From Calamus simplicifolius (taxonomy: Eukaryota > Streptophyta > Magnoliopsida > Arecales > Arecaceae): a stretch of 64,000 bases of DNA. The position numbers and the translations under genes are program-made. Under the pieces are notes generated by a model. The model worked only from the letters and a program-made list of their open reading frames with translations. It was not told where the DNA came from and did no database searches. This document shows, piece by piece, positions 11,720 to 23,900 of this stretch (the first letter of the stretch is position 1; each line of letters begins with the position of its first letter). The stretch spans positions 442,405 through 506,404 of the forward strand of contig UESW01005002.1 in the NCBI GenBank assembly GCA_900491605.1. Direction: 5' to 3'.

Positions 11720-12099
11720 AATTTATGACATTCTAGTTTTCAATTTACGACATCATATATGAAAACTCAAGAAATTGTGAAGTAGAAAAGATATAAATAT
11801 AAATAAATCGAGGACAATCATGTTCTCAATATTAAATATTTGCATTTGCATTCAATATGAAACAGTATTAATATGAATAAATTATATTAAATTTTTAATG
11901 AAAGAAGAATGAAAAAATTAAGAACAGTTTGCGACAAGGTCGTCAATCTTTTGGTTGAGGCCCTCTCTCAATATCGTCGCAGCTAATTGTCGCCAGTATT
12001 CTCTTACTTCCTCCACCATGAAATCCATCTTCATATCAGGATTGTCCCATCGATGGGGCGATCGACTGAAATCCATCTTCATATCTTTTGGATACTGAG
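11720..12099. other. Leader or promoter region of the small coiled-coil ORF
   Basis: This is a non-coding AT-rich stretch with a TATA-like GATATAAATATAAATAAATC near 11790-11810, then a duplicated GAAATCCATCTTCATATC around 12018 and 12068 just before the ATG. A promoter role is inference from position. Confidence 0.35.
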
Positions 12100-12414
12100 A
12101 TGGCTTCTGGAGGTGAGGGGCGATTGACTGAAGCGCCAAGCAGCGGCGTCAGTGGCCATGGGGGGCCCCATCGGAGCTGCACTACGGTAACCATCGATGG
12201 GGAGGTCTTGGCATCATCGCTCGCAAACCGCGAGCGACTCCATAGGGCGGTCGAGCAATACCTAGCCATTTCAATGAGAGAGATCGAGCTCCTGCGTCGG
12301 GCCAATAGCCAGCTAGAGGGGCAAGTAGCGTCCCTCCAGCGCCAGATCGCCGAGTTAGCCCTGCAGCGTGTGGGGAGCTTGGCAGCGCTCGGAGAAGATG
12401 ACAAACCCCAGTGA
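12100..12414 (+). CDS. Small coiled-coil protein, homologue of Tat element antisense ORF
   Basis: This uninterrupted 104-codon ORF begins MASGG. It has a block CTTVTIDGEVLASSLAN, then a predicted coiled coil of ~45 residues (LHRAVEQYLAISMREIELLR...ASLQRQIAELALQ). It is recognisably homologous to the antisense ORF at 41459-41761, which shares the MAS start, TTVTxDG, the LASxLA block, VExY, ELLRR/EALRR and ASLxxQxA. Downstream lie a T-rich 3' region and AATAAA (near 12467). The function is unknown; the coiled coil suggests oligomerisation. It sits between tandem arrays, as does its homologue. No gag or pol is visible next to it, so it is probably the relic of a Tat element in minus orientation. 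Confidence 0.65.
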   Translation: MASGGEGRLTEAPSSGVSGHGGPHRSCTTVTIDGEVLASSLANRERLHRAVEQYLAISMREIELLRRANSQLEGQVASLQRQIAELALQRVGSLAALGEDDKPQ

Positions 12415-12599
12415 GGGCTCCTGTACTTTTTTCTTTTCTTTTCTTCTTGCCTTTCTTTGTGTGATGAATAAAAAGAAATTTTAGTAACTTTTGTGTTTGC
12501 TGCCAGACCGAAGGATAAGGGAGCTTGGATGTCGTAACTATTTTTCGACCGATTTCATCCTGGGATGTGATAAAGTTTTCTCCTAAGCATGAATGAGTG

Positions 12600-13790
12600 T
12601 CTTAGGTTTGTAAATTGTGTTTCTTAATAATTCAACTGGGGTGTCCTCACTGTTTTTCGGCCGAATTCATCGTGGGGTGTCGCGGGCCTTCTCTCCGTGG
12701 TCAGTTATAAGCACGGGTGTCGTAGAATTGGTGCTAGGGTGTCGTAAGGTTTCAATTGGGGTGTTGCGAATGATGACATCCCTGACTCAGGCCGTTAACG
12801 ACACCTCAGTTCTCATCTGACGATACCCTAGCTTTAAGGCGATGGCTCCCATGCGGGGACTATTAGGGGGGACCGACGACATCCCCGACTCAGGCTGTTA
12901 ACGACACCCCAGCTCGCATCTGACGACACCCTAGCTTTAAGGTGACGACACCTATGAAGTGACTCTTAAAGCGGGGTGTCGTCACCTTAAAGCTATAAGC
13001 ACGGGTGTTGTAGCGTTATCGCTAGGGTGTCATAAGGTCTCAACTGGAGTGTCACGAAGGATTTTCGGCCGAATTACTTCTGGGGTGTCGCGGGGATTCT
13101 TCTCCATAGTCACTTATGAGCACGGGGTATCGTAGCATTGATGCTTAGGTGTCTTAATGTTTCAACTACGGCGTCGTATATCTTTTTTTGGGTGAACATA
13201 ACTTGGGTGTCACAGGCATTCTCTCCAGCGTCAGTTATAAGCACGACACACCCTTTAGCAGTTAAAGACACCCCATAGAACAAGCTACGACATCCCGGAA
13301 AGCAACATACGAAGATCGCGAAGGTTATAAGCATGGGTGTCGTAGCGTTGCCGCTAGGGTGTCGTAACGTTTCAACTGTGGTGTCACGAATAATTTTTGG
13401 CCGAATTCCTTCTTGAGTGTCGTAAGGTTATAAGAATGGGTGTCGTAGCATTGTCGCTAGGGTGCGTGATGTTTGAACTGTGATGTCGCAAAGGATTTTC
13501 GGCCGAGCATAGCAGGGGTATCGAATGTCCTTTAACAGAGGTATCTTATTTCTTTAACTTGGGTGTCGCAATACTTCCAATTTTCTCCTGCGATGTTGCG
13601 AGGCTTTTCTCCAGCATTCGTTTGGAGCACGGGTGTCGTAGGCTTGTAACTACGGTGTCTTAACAGTAAATCTGGGGTGTTCGTAGCTTTTATGACGACA
13701 CTAGAGCTATATGGACAGGAAATAACGGGAAATATAGGCCGAAACACTCTGACGACACCCCAGTTCATAAGGTATAATATCATAGTTAAA
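12600..13790. repeat. Dispersed GGGTGTCGTA-type repeats, mostly inverted relative to the 117-bp array
   Basis: Irregular, diverged units contain GGGTGTCGTA, CTAGGGTGTCGTAA, TTTCAACTGGGGTGTC and TTTTCGGCCGAATTC, mixed with a few ACGACACCCC blocks. They resemble the 117-bp array words but mainly on the other strand. I see no gene. Confidence 0.65.
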
Positions 13791-13799
13791 AGAGTATGA

Positions 13800-14464
13800 T
13801 ATTCATGCTACAAAATAGTAAACTCTAAATAGTTATGACTCCCGGAATGTCATAACTGTTTTGGTCTAAGGAAGTTACCTGCGTATTAAACGATTTGGTC
13901 ACACATTAACTACCTTTAACGAGAAAAAATAGTTGGTGTAATAAAGGAGCTTTACAAAGAAGTGGGAACAAGGACTTTTTACTTCGTGCTGCGGATGACA
14001 TTTCTTCCAGAAGTTTTTGTACAAAGACTTCAGTAGCCAGGTATTCCAGCCTCGAAACTGAAATATTTTCTTTCGATCGGACTCCTCAGAGTGAGGGCTC
14101 AGGATCTTGCTCAAACCTTAGACTGATTCCTTAGCATCTGAAAGTCAGAGCGAGGGAGAAGAAAGAGTTTTTCTTGCACAGATGAAATCCAAGAAAAAAT
14201 GGCGATAGAAGTAAGCTGAAGAAAAAGGGCATTTTGTCTGTATAACAAATTTTAAATAAAAGCGAAGTACTTTTAATGGCCGTCATGATCAGAACGTAAC
14301 ATCGTAGCAGAGCTATACCGTTACGCATCGTCAACCACGTAGGATCCACGTGGATAATCAGAAGAGGCGATGCAGCCGACATAGAACTTGCTGCACCGAG
14401 GATGATGTATAAAGACTTTTCCTTCAGAAAAAAGAAAAGAAAAGACCGCGTGTATTTGGTTGGG

Positions 14465-14508
<44 letters not shown>

Positions 14509-14851
14509 AGGAAAACTCATTTGGATTTTGGGTACTGTTGGAAATAGGATTTAATTGATGGGATAAAGTATGGTAGGATATTTTTGACATTTGACTGAAG
14601 GTTATTATGTACGGGATGATGACTTGGATTTTATTATGAGGCTGAATTTATGCTCTCATTAATTTGTTGTGTTGAGAAAGTGGTTAATAATTAAAAAAGA
14701 AATTGGAGGTTGTATATTTTCCCTTTTATGTTATAAATTTATATCACTAAAATGATAAGAATCGAACCATATCTTTGACCCCTATCATTCTCCATACTAT
14801 AAACTTGCTCTCTCTCTCTCTCTCTCTCTCTCTACCTTTTCTATCCTTAAA

Positions 14852-14912
<61 letters not shown>

Positions 14913-15780
14913 ATAATATAATAATAATAATCATAATTGTCTATTATTTAACGTCATAACTGTTAATTATAACCTTTATTGAAACATACCTTTCAAAATT
15001 CAAGAAATTTGCATTAATTTTCCTCCAATAAAATTCATATAGCATGAAAAATAAATTTCTTTGAACGATTAAATGGTGATCCGAAACATGGCACCGTTAT
15101 TTTTCTTCTGTTGTCCATTATTTTCTATTATAATGCCAACAAAACAGTCACAGTAGCAGTGATTATTTTAAAATTAAAAATTAAAATGATATGTTCTAAG
15201 ATAAATAATGGTCGTTGTAACCCTTAAAGCCGCTAATAAAGTTTTCGATGGGGTTCACCATAATAGAACATCAACCATTCCAATCAACATGCATCAACTA
15301 TGTGTGCGTGTGTATATGGCTCCTATTTTCATTGGATCGGACTTAGGTTGCCATAGTTGATCCAAGTTCGGACCTCGTTCAGGTCAGCCTATAATCGTGC
15401 CTGCTCCCAATGCTAGGACTCGAATTATAGAAGCACCCTAATTCTTTATACAATGCAATCTCTTATGGTGCATGCCTTAATTACAAAGATAAGCTCCCAA
15501 ATAGAAAGTGAATTTCCATCTAAGATGCCAAAAGTCTTGTATAAATCCTGACATTATATAAAATCATGCTACATTCAATGAGCTACAGCTTAAAGTTCAA
15601 GTTATATGCTAGATCACGAGTCTTCTGTCCAGACGCTCAATGCAACTGATATCTACGTGTGCTAAATGCCTTGAATAAAGGTTACTCAGCCATGAATTCT
15701 TTTCAACCTTTTGAAATGCCATCTTCTTGCAAGTATTTAAGGTCACCTCAAGGACTTATGGTCCTTGATATCTGAAGGTT
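13800..15780. other. Intergenic, simple-sequence rich
   Basis: No gene is recognisable. It holds a run of 40 G (14467-14506), a (CT)n tract at about 14806-14833 and a (TA)n tract at about 14855-14909. The rest is AT-rich unique-looking sequence. Short reading frames over the G-run are artefacts. Confidence 0.6.
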
Positions 15781-15810
15781 CAAAAATGTCAAAAGGTACA
15801 ACATGCACCT

Positions 15811-18354
15811 GTGTGTATATTTACAAAGCAAACCTCTCAGGCTGAATCTTCTAAAAGGAAGAGGAGGCAACGTTCCTCCCATGAAGAAATTAAGAGGAAA
15901 TCCTCATTTAAAGATTTTTTTTTTTTTTTCAAATTTAGGGAGGCTAAGAAATTGTTTAGAGATATAGTTGAAAAAAAGAAATGTCATATCTGGGAGATGT
16001 ATCAATGACTTAGGTCATTGTAGGGAACAAATTGTGTTAAATAATATACTTTGAGCAACAAGGGTGGGTCCTATATATGCTAACCATGAACTGCTCATAC
16101 TATCCCAAATTGATCCAAACATTCTTTGCCAATTTGGACATAGATGAAGATAATTTAAAGCTTTATTCCTATGTCAAAGGCAAAGAGATTGCCTTAGACA
16201 CCACCACTTTATCTTATATCTTAGACATCCTTGAAGGTGGTAATTATGTCATTTAGAGTTCTCAATAGATGTGATCCCTATTGAGGATTGAAAAGGGTTA
16301 AGAGAAATTAAAGTTATGTGGTTAACCAATTTATTTAATAGGATTGTAGCAACTAAAAGAATGCCAGATGATTAAAAAAAAGCATATTAATACTCATATA
16401 TAAAAATAAAGGAGATATTTAAAACCATACAAATTATAGAAGGATTAAGTTGATGAGTCATACAATAAAATTGTATGAGAGAGTATTAGAAAATTGAATA
16501 AGGACTGAAACTTTTGTGCTAAATAATTAATTTGGATTTATGCCTGAAAGATCGACCATGGAAGCTATTTATTTATTAAGAAAACTGATGAAGATGTGTA
16601 GAAAAAAAAAGACCTTCATATGGTTTTTATTGATTTAGAGAAAACATATGATAGAGTACCTAGAGAAATAATATGGTGAATTTTAGAGAAAAAAGGAGTT
16701 ACTAAAAGGTACATAAAAATGATAAAAGATATGTATGATAGAGAAATGACTATTGTTAAAACAACCATAGGAGAAACTAGTGAGTTTTTAATTACTATAG
16801 ATTTACATCAAGGATTTACCTTAAGTTCGTATCTTTTTATATTAGTTATGGATGAATTAATCAAACATATTCAAAATGATATCCCATGATGTATGTTATT
16901 TTTAGATGATATAGTGTTGATTAATGAAACTAAATTTGAAGTAAATGCTAAACTAGAGATTTGAAGAGAGGCTTTGAAATCTTAAGGTTTTAAGATTAGT
17001 AGAACTAACACTGAATACATAAAATATAATTTTAGTGGGAGTTGAAATACAATATAGAAACAGTGAAGATTGCAAGCCAAGAAATATCAAGGAGTAAAAA
17101 ATTTAGGTATTTGGGATCAATTATCCAGCAAGAAGGTGAATTAGATAAAGATGTGAATCATAAAGTTAAAGTAGGATGGATTAAGTGGAGGAGTACTTCG
17201 GAAGTATTGTATGATTGATGCATTCTATTAAAATTGAAAGAAAAATTTTATAAAATCGCTATTACGCCAGCTATGCTATATGGAACAGAGTGTTGGGCAA
17301 TACTGAAACATGTGAATAAATTAAGTATAACAGAAATGCGTATGTTAAGATGAATATGTGGTAAAACTTTAAAAAATAAAAATAAAAATAAAAATAAAAA
17401 TATAAGAAAAATTATAGGAGTAGTCCCAATTGAAGATAAAATGAGAGAAAATCGATTACGGTGGTTTGGATATATATAACGAAGACCTTTAGATGATTTC
17501 CTTAGAAAGAGTGATCTTTTAACAATCCATGATAAGGATAGAGGTAGAGGTAGGCCTAAACTAATATGAATAGAAATAATTAAAAAAAGATATAACTATT
17601 TATAATTTGAATGTTAGTGGAGGAAGTAGATTTATGTAGCCGACCTCATGTAGTTGGGAAAAGGCAGGCTTAGATGAGTTGAGTTGAGAGTTCTCAATAG
17701 AATACTAAAACTATATCTAAGCTTAAGCATACCCATATTATACTTGGAGATGCTTCTATTGAGTTTGCTTTTAAGTCATGTGCTCATAGGCTTCCTGCCA
17801 CTCATAGGGTTTTGCATTATATGTTGACCCATAACATTATTCCTAGAGATGGTCATTAAGATCATGTTACTTTTGTAGATTTGTATATCCTCACTTATTT
17901 GATATCCCACATCCTATTCAACATTCCTCATCTCATAGCACATGATAGATGCCTGTAGGAAGAGGACCTTCCTGTCGTGTGATCTAAACTAAGACTTTTT
18001 GATACTTTGGCCTACAGCTAATTGGAGAGGAGAAGCAATTGATGTGGCCCTAAGATTTCTATTCCGACTCCACCTTTCAAAGAATGAGGCTTCTATTGAT
18101 AGTAAAGGGATACTAGACGAATAATGTTTCTGACAGTGGGAGGAAGAGTTTGACTCTGATGGAGATGACGATAAGCCTACTCAAGCATCCTAGCAGGACA
18201 TCCCTTTGACTCTCGATTCTTCATCAGCATTGACCACAACTACACTGAGCTAATTAGATGATATCTCTGAGCTACGACAAGATGTTCAAACGATTCGCCA
18301 GGACATGTCCGATATTGTTGCACTCCTTGACACTATGTTGGATCTTCTTCGATG
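15811..18354 (+). pseudogene. Putative plant transposon protein (retroelement extra ORF), split by an LINE
   Basis: The 5' part encodes a basic stretch followed by REAKKLFRDIVEKKKCHIWE and, after a frameshift near 16008, a region resembling the putative plant transposon protein domain (PF20167 type) that ends in SYVKGKEIALDTTTLSYILD. The reading resumes after the LINE at 17701 with ASIEFAFKSCAHRLPATHRV and continues to an acidic stretch and a C-terminal coiled coil (ISELRQDVQTIRQDMSDIVA) ending near 18354. Multiple stops and frameshifts are present. Such ORFs occur as extra genes in plant LTR retrotransposons. No adjacent pol is seen. The family call is moderate; the split by the LINE is well supported by the duplicated target. 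Confidence 0.6.
16269..17686 (+). mobile_element. RTE-clade LINE, 5'-truncated
   Basis: It encodes a decayed reverse transcriptase with VFIDLEKTYDRVPRE, the LHQGFTLSSYLFILVMDELI block and a degenerate (F/L)xDD box near 16900, then the RTE C-terminal signatures YLGSIIQQEGELDKDVNHKV, PAMLYGTECWAIL and RENRLRWFGYI. The 3' end is the repeated GAGTTGAGTTGAG tail. The target AGAGTTCTCAATAG is present at 16255-16268 and again at 17687-17700, a 14-bp TSD. Many stops show it is dead. A relative lies at 28307-29717. Confidence 0.85.
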
Positions 18355-18629
18355 ACATTCCTGAGTTCTTTTTGATGTCATGATCTTATATCTTTAATGT
18401 TATATTTTGAATGTATGATTTTTTTCGTATGAGGACTCATCTTGCATTTTTATTTTGTGTTTTGATCTTGTAGTATTTTGAATATATGACTCATATTGTA
18501 TTGTGGGATATATGACTCTTGTTGTGATGGTTATTATTTCTTCATGATGTGTGATGACTATTGTCATATATAAATATATAACTTTTGCTTTTGTGATATG
18601 TCTTCATGATTTTTTTTTTTTTTTTCCAT

Positions 18630-19270
18630 TTGATGATTCCAAAAGAGGGAGTAAGTTATATGAGTTTGTGGATTTCTGTGGACCTTAATATTGAAAATCT
18701 AAATTTCTAGCAAATTTTTAATATTTTACCGATACTCTTCTTACACTCTAATTTTTTATGTTATTTTATAATAGATTTTTAATATATTTGTTTGTTATGA
18801 CTTATCTTTCGATTAGAAGCTTTACTTTAATTTATAACACCTAGGTAGAAAGAGAGCAAGGGTTAAGGGGAGGCTAGGCACAAAAATTTAATACTTAATA
18901 CTTGCACTAAAATTATTTCATAAATCTGTTTAATATCAAGAAAAATTTTATTAGCTCATCCCATGCTATGTTTTAATTGCTAATCAATAGTTTGTTATCA
19001 TTAAAAAAGAAAAAGGCTGTTGAGCCTTAGGTTCAATAATACATATTTTGATGATAACAAAGTATTGATTAAGTTGCTAGTAGCTTACTTGAGTTGTTAT
19101 GATTTAGACAAGTATGCATGCCTGATCGAATTGAATTGATGAAATTCTATTTGGAATACATTTGGTTATATAAAAACTCAAATCTTACCCTAGCATGCAA
19201 GTCACAAAAGGCCTAATATAAAATTCAAAAACCATTTGATGTGTTGAAATCCAAAGGAAAGAGGTCGTAT
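18630..19270 (+). mobile_element. Possible Sirevirus-like polypurine tract and LTR fragment
   Basis: A purine tract CCAAAAGAGGGAGTAAG lies at about 18638-18655, and an LTR-like start TGTTGAGCC at 19018-19026 is followed by ATATTTTGATGATAACAAAG at about 19042-19061. The words GATGATAACAAA and the purine tract are usual near Sirevirus (Copia) 3' ends, but the ~370 bp between them is unexplained and no matching 5' LTR is seen. Confidence 0.35.
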
Positions 19271-20400
19271 TATAATTTTATTTTTTTCTAATGACTATAT
19301 ATACAACTTAGTAGGAAATTAATATGACTTAAGTTGGCTCTTTCTAATCTTACTTAATTTTTTTAAATAGATTTATATTTGATTATCAATAATTAAATTT
19401 TAACTATAAAATAACAGTTAGATGTTTGACTTAAATGCAATCGTAATAGACTCAATCTCATTCTAAACCTTAATATATTTGTTTGAACCCAGATCTATTT
19501 AACTCGAACCAACTTGAATGATCCATTAGATGTAAAATTCTTTTTATAGACTTGATCTAACCAGCAAATAGATTGAGTTCGGATCTAAAATCATGACCTA
19601 ACTATGAAATTAAGTCGAATGAGGATCAAACATGACTCAAATTGGCCCAACCAATTTGTAGCCCTAGTAGAGACTAAGTCCTATGACAAAATGATGATCC
19701 TTGACAAACTATTTTTTGAAATAAAATGAATGTCTAAAAATAACAACAACAACAACAGTGAAAACTAATGATTGGTTGTGGGCACCATTTGAGATATCCA
19801 TGCTACAAAATCTTAGAAATTATTGAAAAATTGTGGTATAGAATAAGGCTCCTTTCAACCCAAGGAAAACAAAACAAACTATTATATTCTAGCTTGTATG
19901 GCATTTGGGTTGTTAGAAGCATCTAACAATAAAGGCTGCAACATACTTTTAGCTGTCAAACTCACACAAGATTTATTATGATCCTCTAACTTTTAGTTAT
20001 CATAATTTATCCCCTCATGCTATAATAATATTGCATTTCTATCTGTTTTTGTTACATGAATTAGTTAAAATTAATGAAATAACCAATGTATCATCCTAAT
20101 ACAAACACGTAGACTTATTGTTAAGTTAACATGTCTGTCTATTTTATAAATTTTAATTGATCCATATAGCGAGATATCACATTAAAGTGTAACAATGAAA
20201 GGTTTATTGGTCAAAGTAAATTTTGAATAAAAGTTTGAGGATCAAGGCTATATATATTTTTTGCCTACAATAATTAATAAAAGTAAATCTTATATAAGTT
20301 GGAAAATGATATATATCTTAGAAAAAAAATGAAGCATGAATGGGTCTAGAAGCCAGACAAAGATGCTGGCTGTGAAGGGCCTCCAACAAGCCTGGAAATT
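19270..20400. other. AT-rich intergenic upstream of the GCK gene
   Basis: No convincing gene, tRNA or complete mobile element is seen. A short (AAC)n run occurs near 19740. Confidence 0.5.
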
Positions 20401-20412
20401 TCGTCGAGCCCC

Positions 20413-20522
20413 ATTTTTTATATAATTAGTTTGGGTTCGTTAAGGGCTTTAGAAATTCAGAAACCCTAAACCTCCGGATCGGCGTTCCCCTCGCCCCCAC
20501 CAAACTCTCTGAGGCCCAAGCC
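20413..20522 (+). promoter_or_regulatory. GCK gene promoter/5'UTR with telo-box and site II motif
   Basis: A TATA-like TTTATATAATT lies at about 20417-20427. AAACCCTAA (telo-box) is at 20461-20469 and GGCCCA, the complement of site II TGGGCC, is at 20513-20518, just before the ATG. In plants this pair is common in promoters of ribosomal and mitochondrial protein genes, fitting the twin-CX9C product. The regulatory role is inferred. Confidence 0.55.
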
Positions 20523-20986
20523 ATGTCCTCCTCTCCTCCCTCCCCTCCGAGGCGCCCGCCGAGTCGCAAACCGTAGGTCCGACCACCGACTCCCTCTCTC
20601 CTCCGCCGCCTCCCTCACCGTCCGATCAAGGCGGCGACTCCGACCGGCTGGACTCCGCCGCCGCCAGCGGAGATGGGGAGAAGAACGGAGGAGAAGGAGA
20701 GGCGGGCAAGGGCGGAGAAGAGGAGGAGGAGGAGGAGGCGGAATGCGGGTTCTGCTTGTTTATGAAGGGAGGGGGGTGCAAGGATCCGTTCATCGCGTGG
20801 GAGAAGTGCGTGGAGGAGGCCGACAAGGCCGGCGAGGACGTCGTCGAAAAGTGCTTCGAGGTCACCTCCCTCCTTAAGAAGTGCATGGACGCCCATGCCG
20901 AGTACTACGCCCCCATCCTCGAGGCCGAGCAGGCCGTGGCTGACTCCTCGGCCACAGCCGCCCGTGCCCCCGACCCTGAGAAATAG
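20523..20986 (+). CDS. GCK-domain (twin CX9C) protein
   Basis: The ORF from the downstream ATG (20762) encodes a Cys-rich domain with GGGCKDPF (the GCK signature). The wider frame upstream is open back to about 20535 and holds an acidic Gly/Glu-rich segment followed by ECGFCLFMKGGGC. The cysteines form CxxC, then CX9C (C-KDPFIAWEK-C), 14 residues, and CX9C (C-FEVTSLLKK-C), followed by an Ala-rich tail. CX9C pairs usually form a disulphide-locked helical hairpin in mitochondrial intermembrane space proteins. The ATG at 20523 has the best context (telo-box leader) but is out of frame with the domain by one step; a one- or two-base indel in the C/T-rich tract near 20530-20560 would explain this, either a sequencing error or a real mutation. 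Single exon, about 150 codons. Confidence 0.75.
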
Positions 20987-22415
20987 GTGGTCATTTGCCT
21001 TCTTCTTCTCTATCTCCCTCTTTTTGAACTCATACATCCTTTGATATTGAATTCTTGGATCGTCGATCCTGAGTACAGAGTTTGAGAAGTACTGGAATAA
21101 TTGGAAGTTGAAGTAGCTTTCTTCATCTGTAAAACTGAAATTTTTTTGAAATGATACATACGCATTCTGGAATCCAGTGCGAGCGTTTCTTGATTTAATT
21201 CTTGATCTTGATCAGCTTTCATCTATGGTGCAATGGATGTGAAACATTTTAATGCGATTGTGTTCTGGTTCTTATTCTTTATTTTGTTTCATCGTGATGT
21301 GAATGCAGCAGTTTGTAGTTCAGATACATTAAGATGAAATTATTTGCTGGATTCAATTTGTGATGCATGCTTTAAAAGAGAAAAAAAAAAAAAATCTTGG
21401 TGCTGATAACAAATCAGCACCATAAGAAGGTTTGTGATGTCATGAAGACTGGAACAAACAAATCTAAAGAATTTTATGGCATTCTTCCCTTGGATAAACT
21501 CCAATTAGAAGAGCGCTGTGTGCAAGTTAGTCTATAGCATATCATCACTTTCTAATATTAATTTTAACCAAAGTTTGGTATGAACATTTTAGTAAAGAGT
21601 GTTTTGTGATTTGCTGGCTAAGTTGATACTTAGCCTCTTGTTTTCAATTCTAAAAATAAACAGAACAAACTGAATCTTGGTCTTCATTTTTCATTTCATA
21701 GGTGGCTATGACTAATTTGGGTCTGATATCAGCAATGTCACTTCTACGGCATAATCAGTTAATTATTTATTTATTTTGCTTCTGGCATGATGAATGCTAA
21801 TATATACTTGTAGTTTAACTTTACATTTTCATTGAACTTTTCAGTTTGGATAGAATAATATGATTGGCAAGGTTACTCTGCTGACCAGCTGGTCGTTATT
21901 TTTGTCGAAATCTTTCAGTGATCAGTTTGCTATTCTGTCGGTGATGTGAACTCCCATCTTTAATGTGTGTGCTCTGTTCTGATATCAGCAAAAATTATCT
22001 AAATGACACAATTAATTTAAACTCATTAAATTTTTCTTGATCCTTGATTATGCGACCTGGCCTATCATGGGAAGCTCTTACAAAGATGATTTCAATGGTG
22101 TTGATGTTCCATGGTTTCTTCTGCAAATCAAGTTTGGATCATATTTGGCATGCCAACCTGTTGTCTGCAACTGCTATGGGTAGCCAACAGATGAGACTGA
22201 CAATCCATAGTCCTTTTGGAATCTGATTGAAAAAAGTAAAAGGTTTTTTTTTTTTTTTTATATCATTGAGAATGAAAATGAGCACAATTTCCTTTTCTTG
22301 CTGCCGAATGTTGATTTATGTCTACAACTTATAATATAAATACCATGAGGCAAATGGTATACAGCCTTTATTTATGAATCATGACTTTCCTGGTAAAATA
22401 AACAAATTCGTTGAC

Positions 22416-22465
<50 letters not shown>

Positions 22466-23900
22466 ACGCGCACATTCACTTGCTCAGTTGCTCACTCATG
22501 CAACATCAGACTTCCCTTGCAAGACCCTTCTCTCATGTAGAAACATGGTTACATCTATGGAAGTGATTATGGTTCAGGTACTGTGCACAAATTTCTTCAA
22601 TTTATCCATCTTGCATGTCTTAGATAATCAGAATGGCAAACAATCCGCTCTCTTCAACCCCATCCCATTTGCAGTGACTGGGCATGGACCCATCATCACA
22701 TTTTGATGATATTAGATTTTCATCCAGATTACTAGTACAGGCACCTGACATTTCCTGGCAGGAGATAGATAAAATGTCATTTGCTATGAGCAATGTTTAT
22801 TTGTAATATGTCATAAGGTCACACCTGTAATTGCATGATATTGTTGAGGAGTATACAGTAATAGAAAATTTTGCCAAAATGACTGCAATTTAGATATATT
22901 AGTTCTTTTTACTTTTTGTCATTCTATTACGTTATGTTACATAATAATAATTAATTATTTAAACAGTTTGAAAGGCTAGAAGGCAAAGTACTTTGTGCAT
23001 TACTTGCTGCAATGCAGTAAGTTTGAATCTTAGAATTATTTGATGGTTATCATGGTCTACAATCCTAGACCAGCAAATTGCCAAAGCTCAGTTACAGCAA
23101 CACTTTATTGTTTTTCATTGGTAACATCTTCTTTCTTTCTTAAGTTATTGCTTATAATAATTGCTTAATAAAATAATGTTTGGTAGATATACCTCTCAGA
23201 CATGGTATTTGATAAAATTCTATATTATTATTCCATGAACTTTGTAGTGAATCTTTCTTTCAGTTTGAGGCTCAGCATCAATGAAAGTTACTCACTTCAG
23301 CCATCTGTTTTGGCATGAAATGCTTGTAGGAACTGGATCAAGTGGAATTCAAAGGCTAGAAACTAGATTTGTGCATTATAATATATACAATGAAAATGTG
23401 GCCTTGAATCATTTTATTAAATAAAGTTCATTCTCTTTTAACTTTAATTGTTAAAATGATAGACTATGGAAACTGTGTCCCTGGAATTGTCTTGCCACTA
23501 TAAGCTTGTCATAGTGGGAAAAAATATAACATGATCGAAAAGCAAGAATCTTGGGAAGGTCCACATAACAGTACTGAAAATTGTACATTAACGTGTTATG
23601 GTTTTTGTCTCCTAGTGACATAGGCTCCCAATATGTTTTTTTCCCTCGTTCACCATCCAAAACAAAGTAGTACGGTGAAAATCAATTGGTATGGGATGGT
23701 TTTGTTAAGTTCAAACCAATTTGGCTCATATACCAAACCAAACCTTAATATTGTACCGATATACATTATGCTCGATGCAGTGTGATGTCACTTGTGACCA
23801 ATCTTGATCTTGGTTACTTATATTAATTTAAATTCTTATTTTGAATTTAAGAATAATTTTTATTCATGGTATGCCATTGAAATGGATGATTTGATTTCTT
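20987..23900. other. 3' flank of GCK gene and intergenic sequence
   Basis: The first several hundred bases look like plant 3'UTR or intron sequence (T-rich, several AATAAA-like sites). A (CT)n-(CA)n microsatellite lies at about 22419-22465. The segment 23660-23765 (GTACGGTGAAAATC, GGTATGGGATGG) resembles a common diverged plant repeat. I find no further coding gene. Confidence 0.5.

Noticed and set aside
14131..14590. Proline-rich minus-strand frames
   Set aside because: Created by the 40-G run.
20615..21037. 140-codon minus-strand frame opposite the GCK gene
   Set aside because: Mirror of the GC-rich coding strand; no domain or conservation signal.
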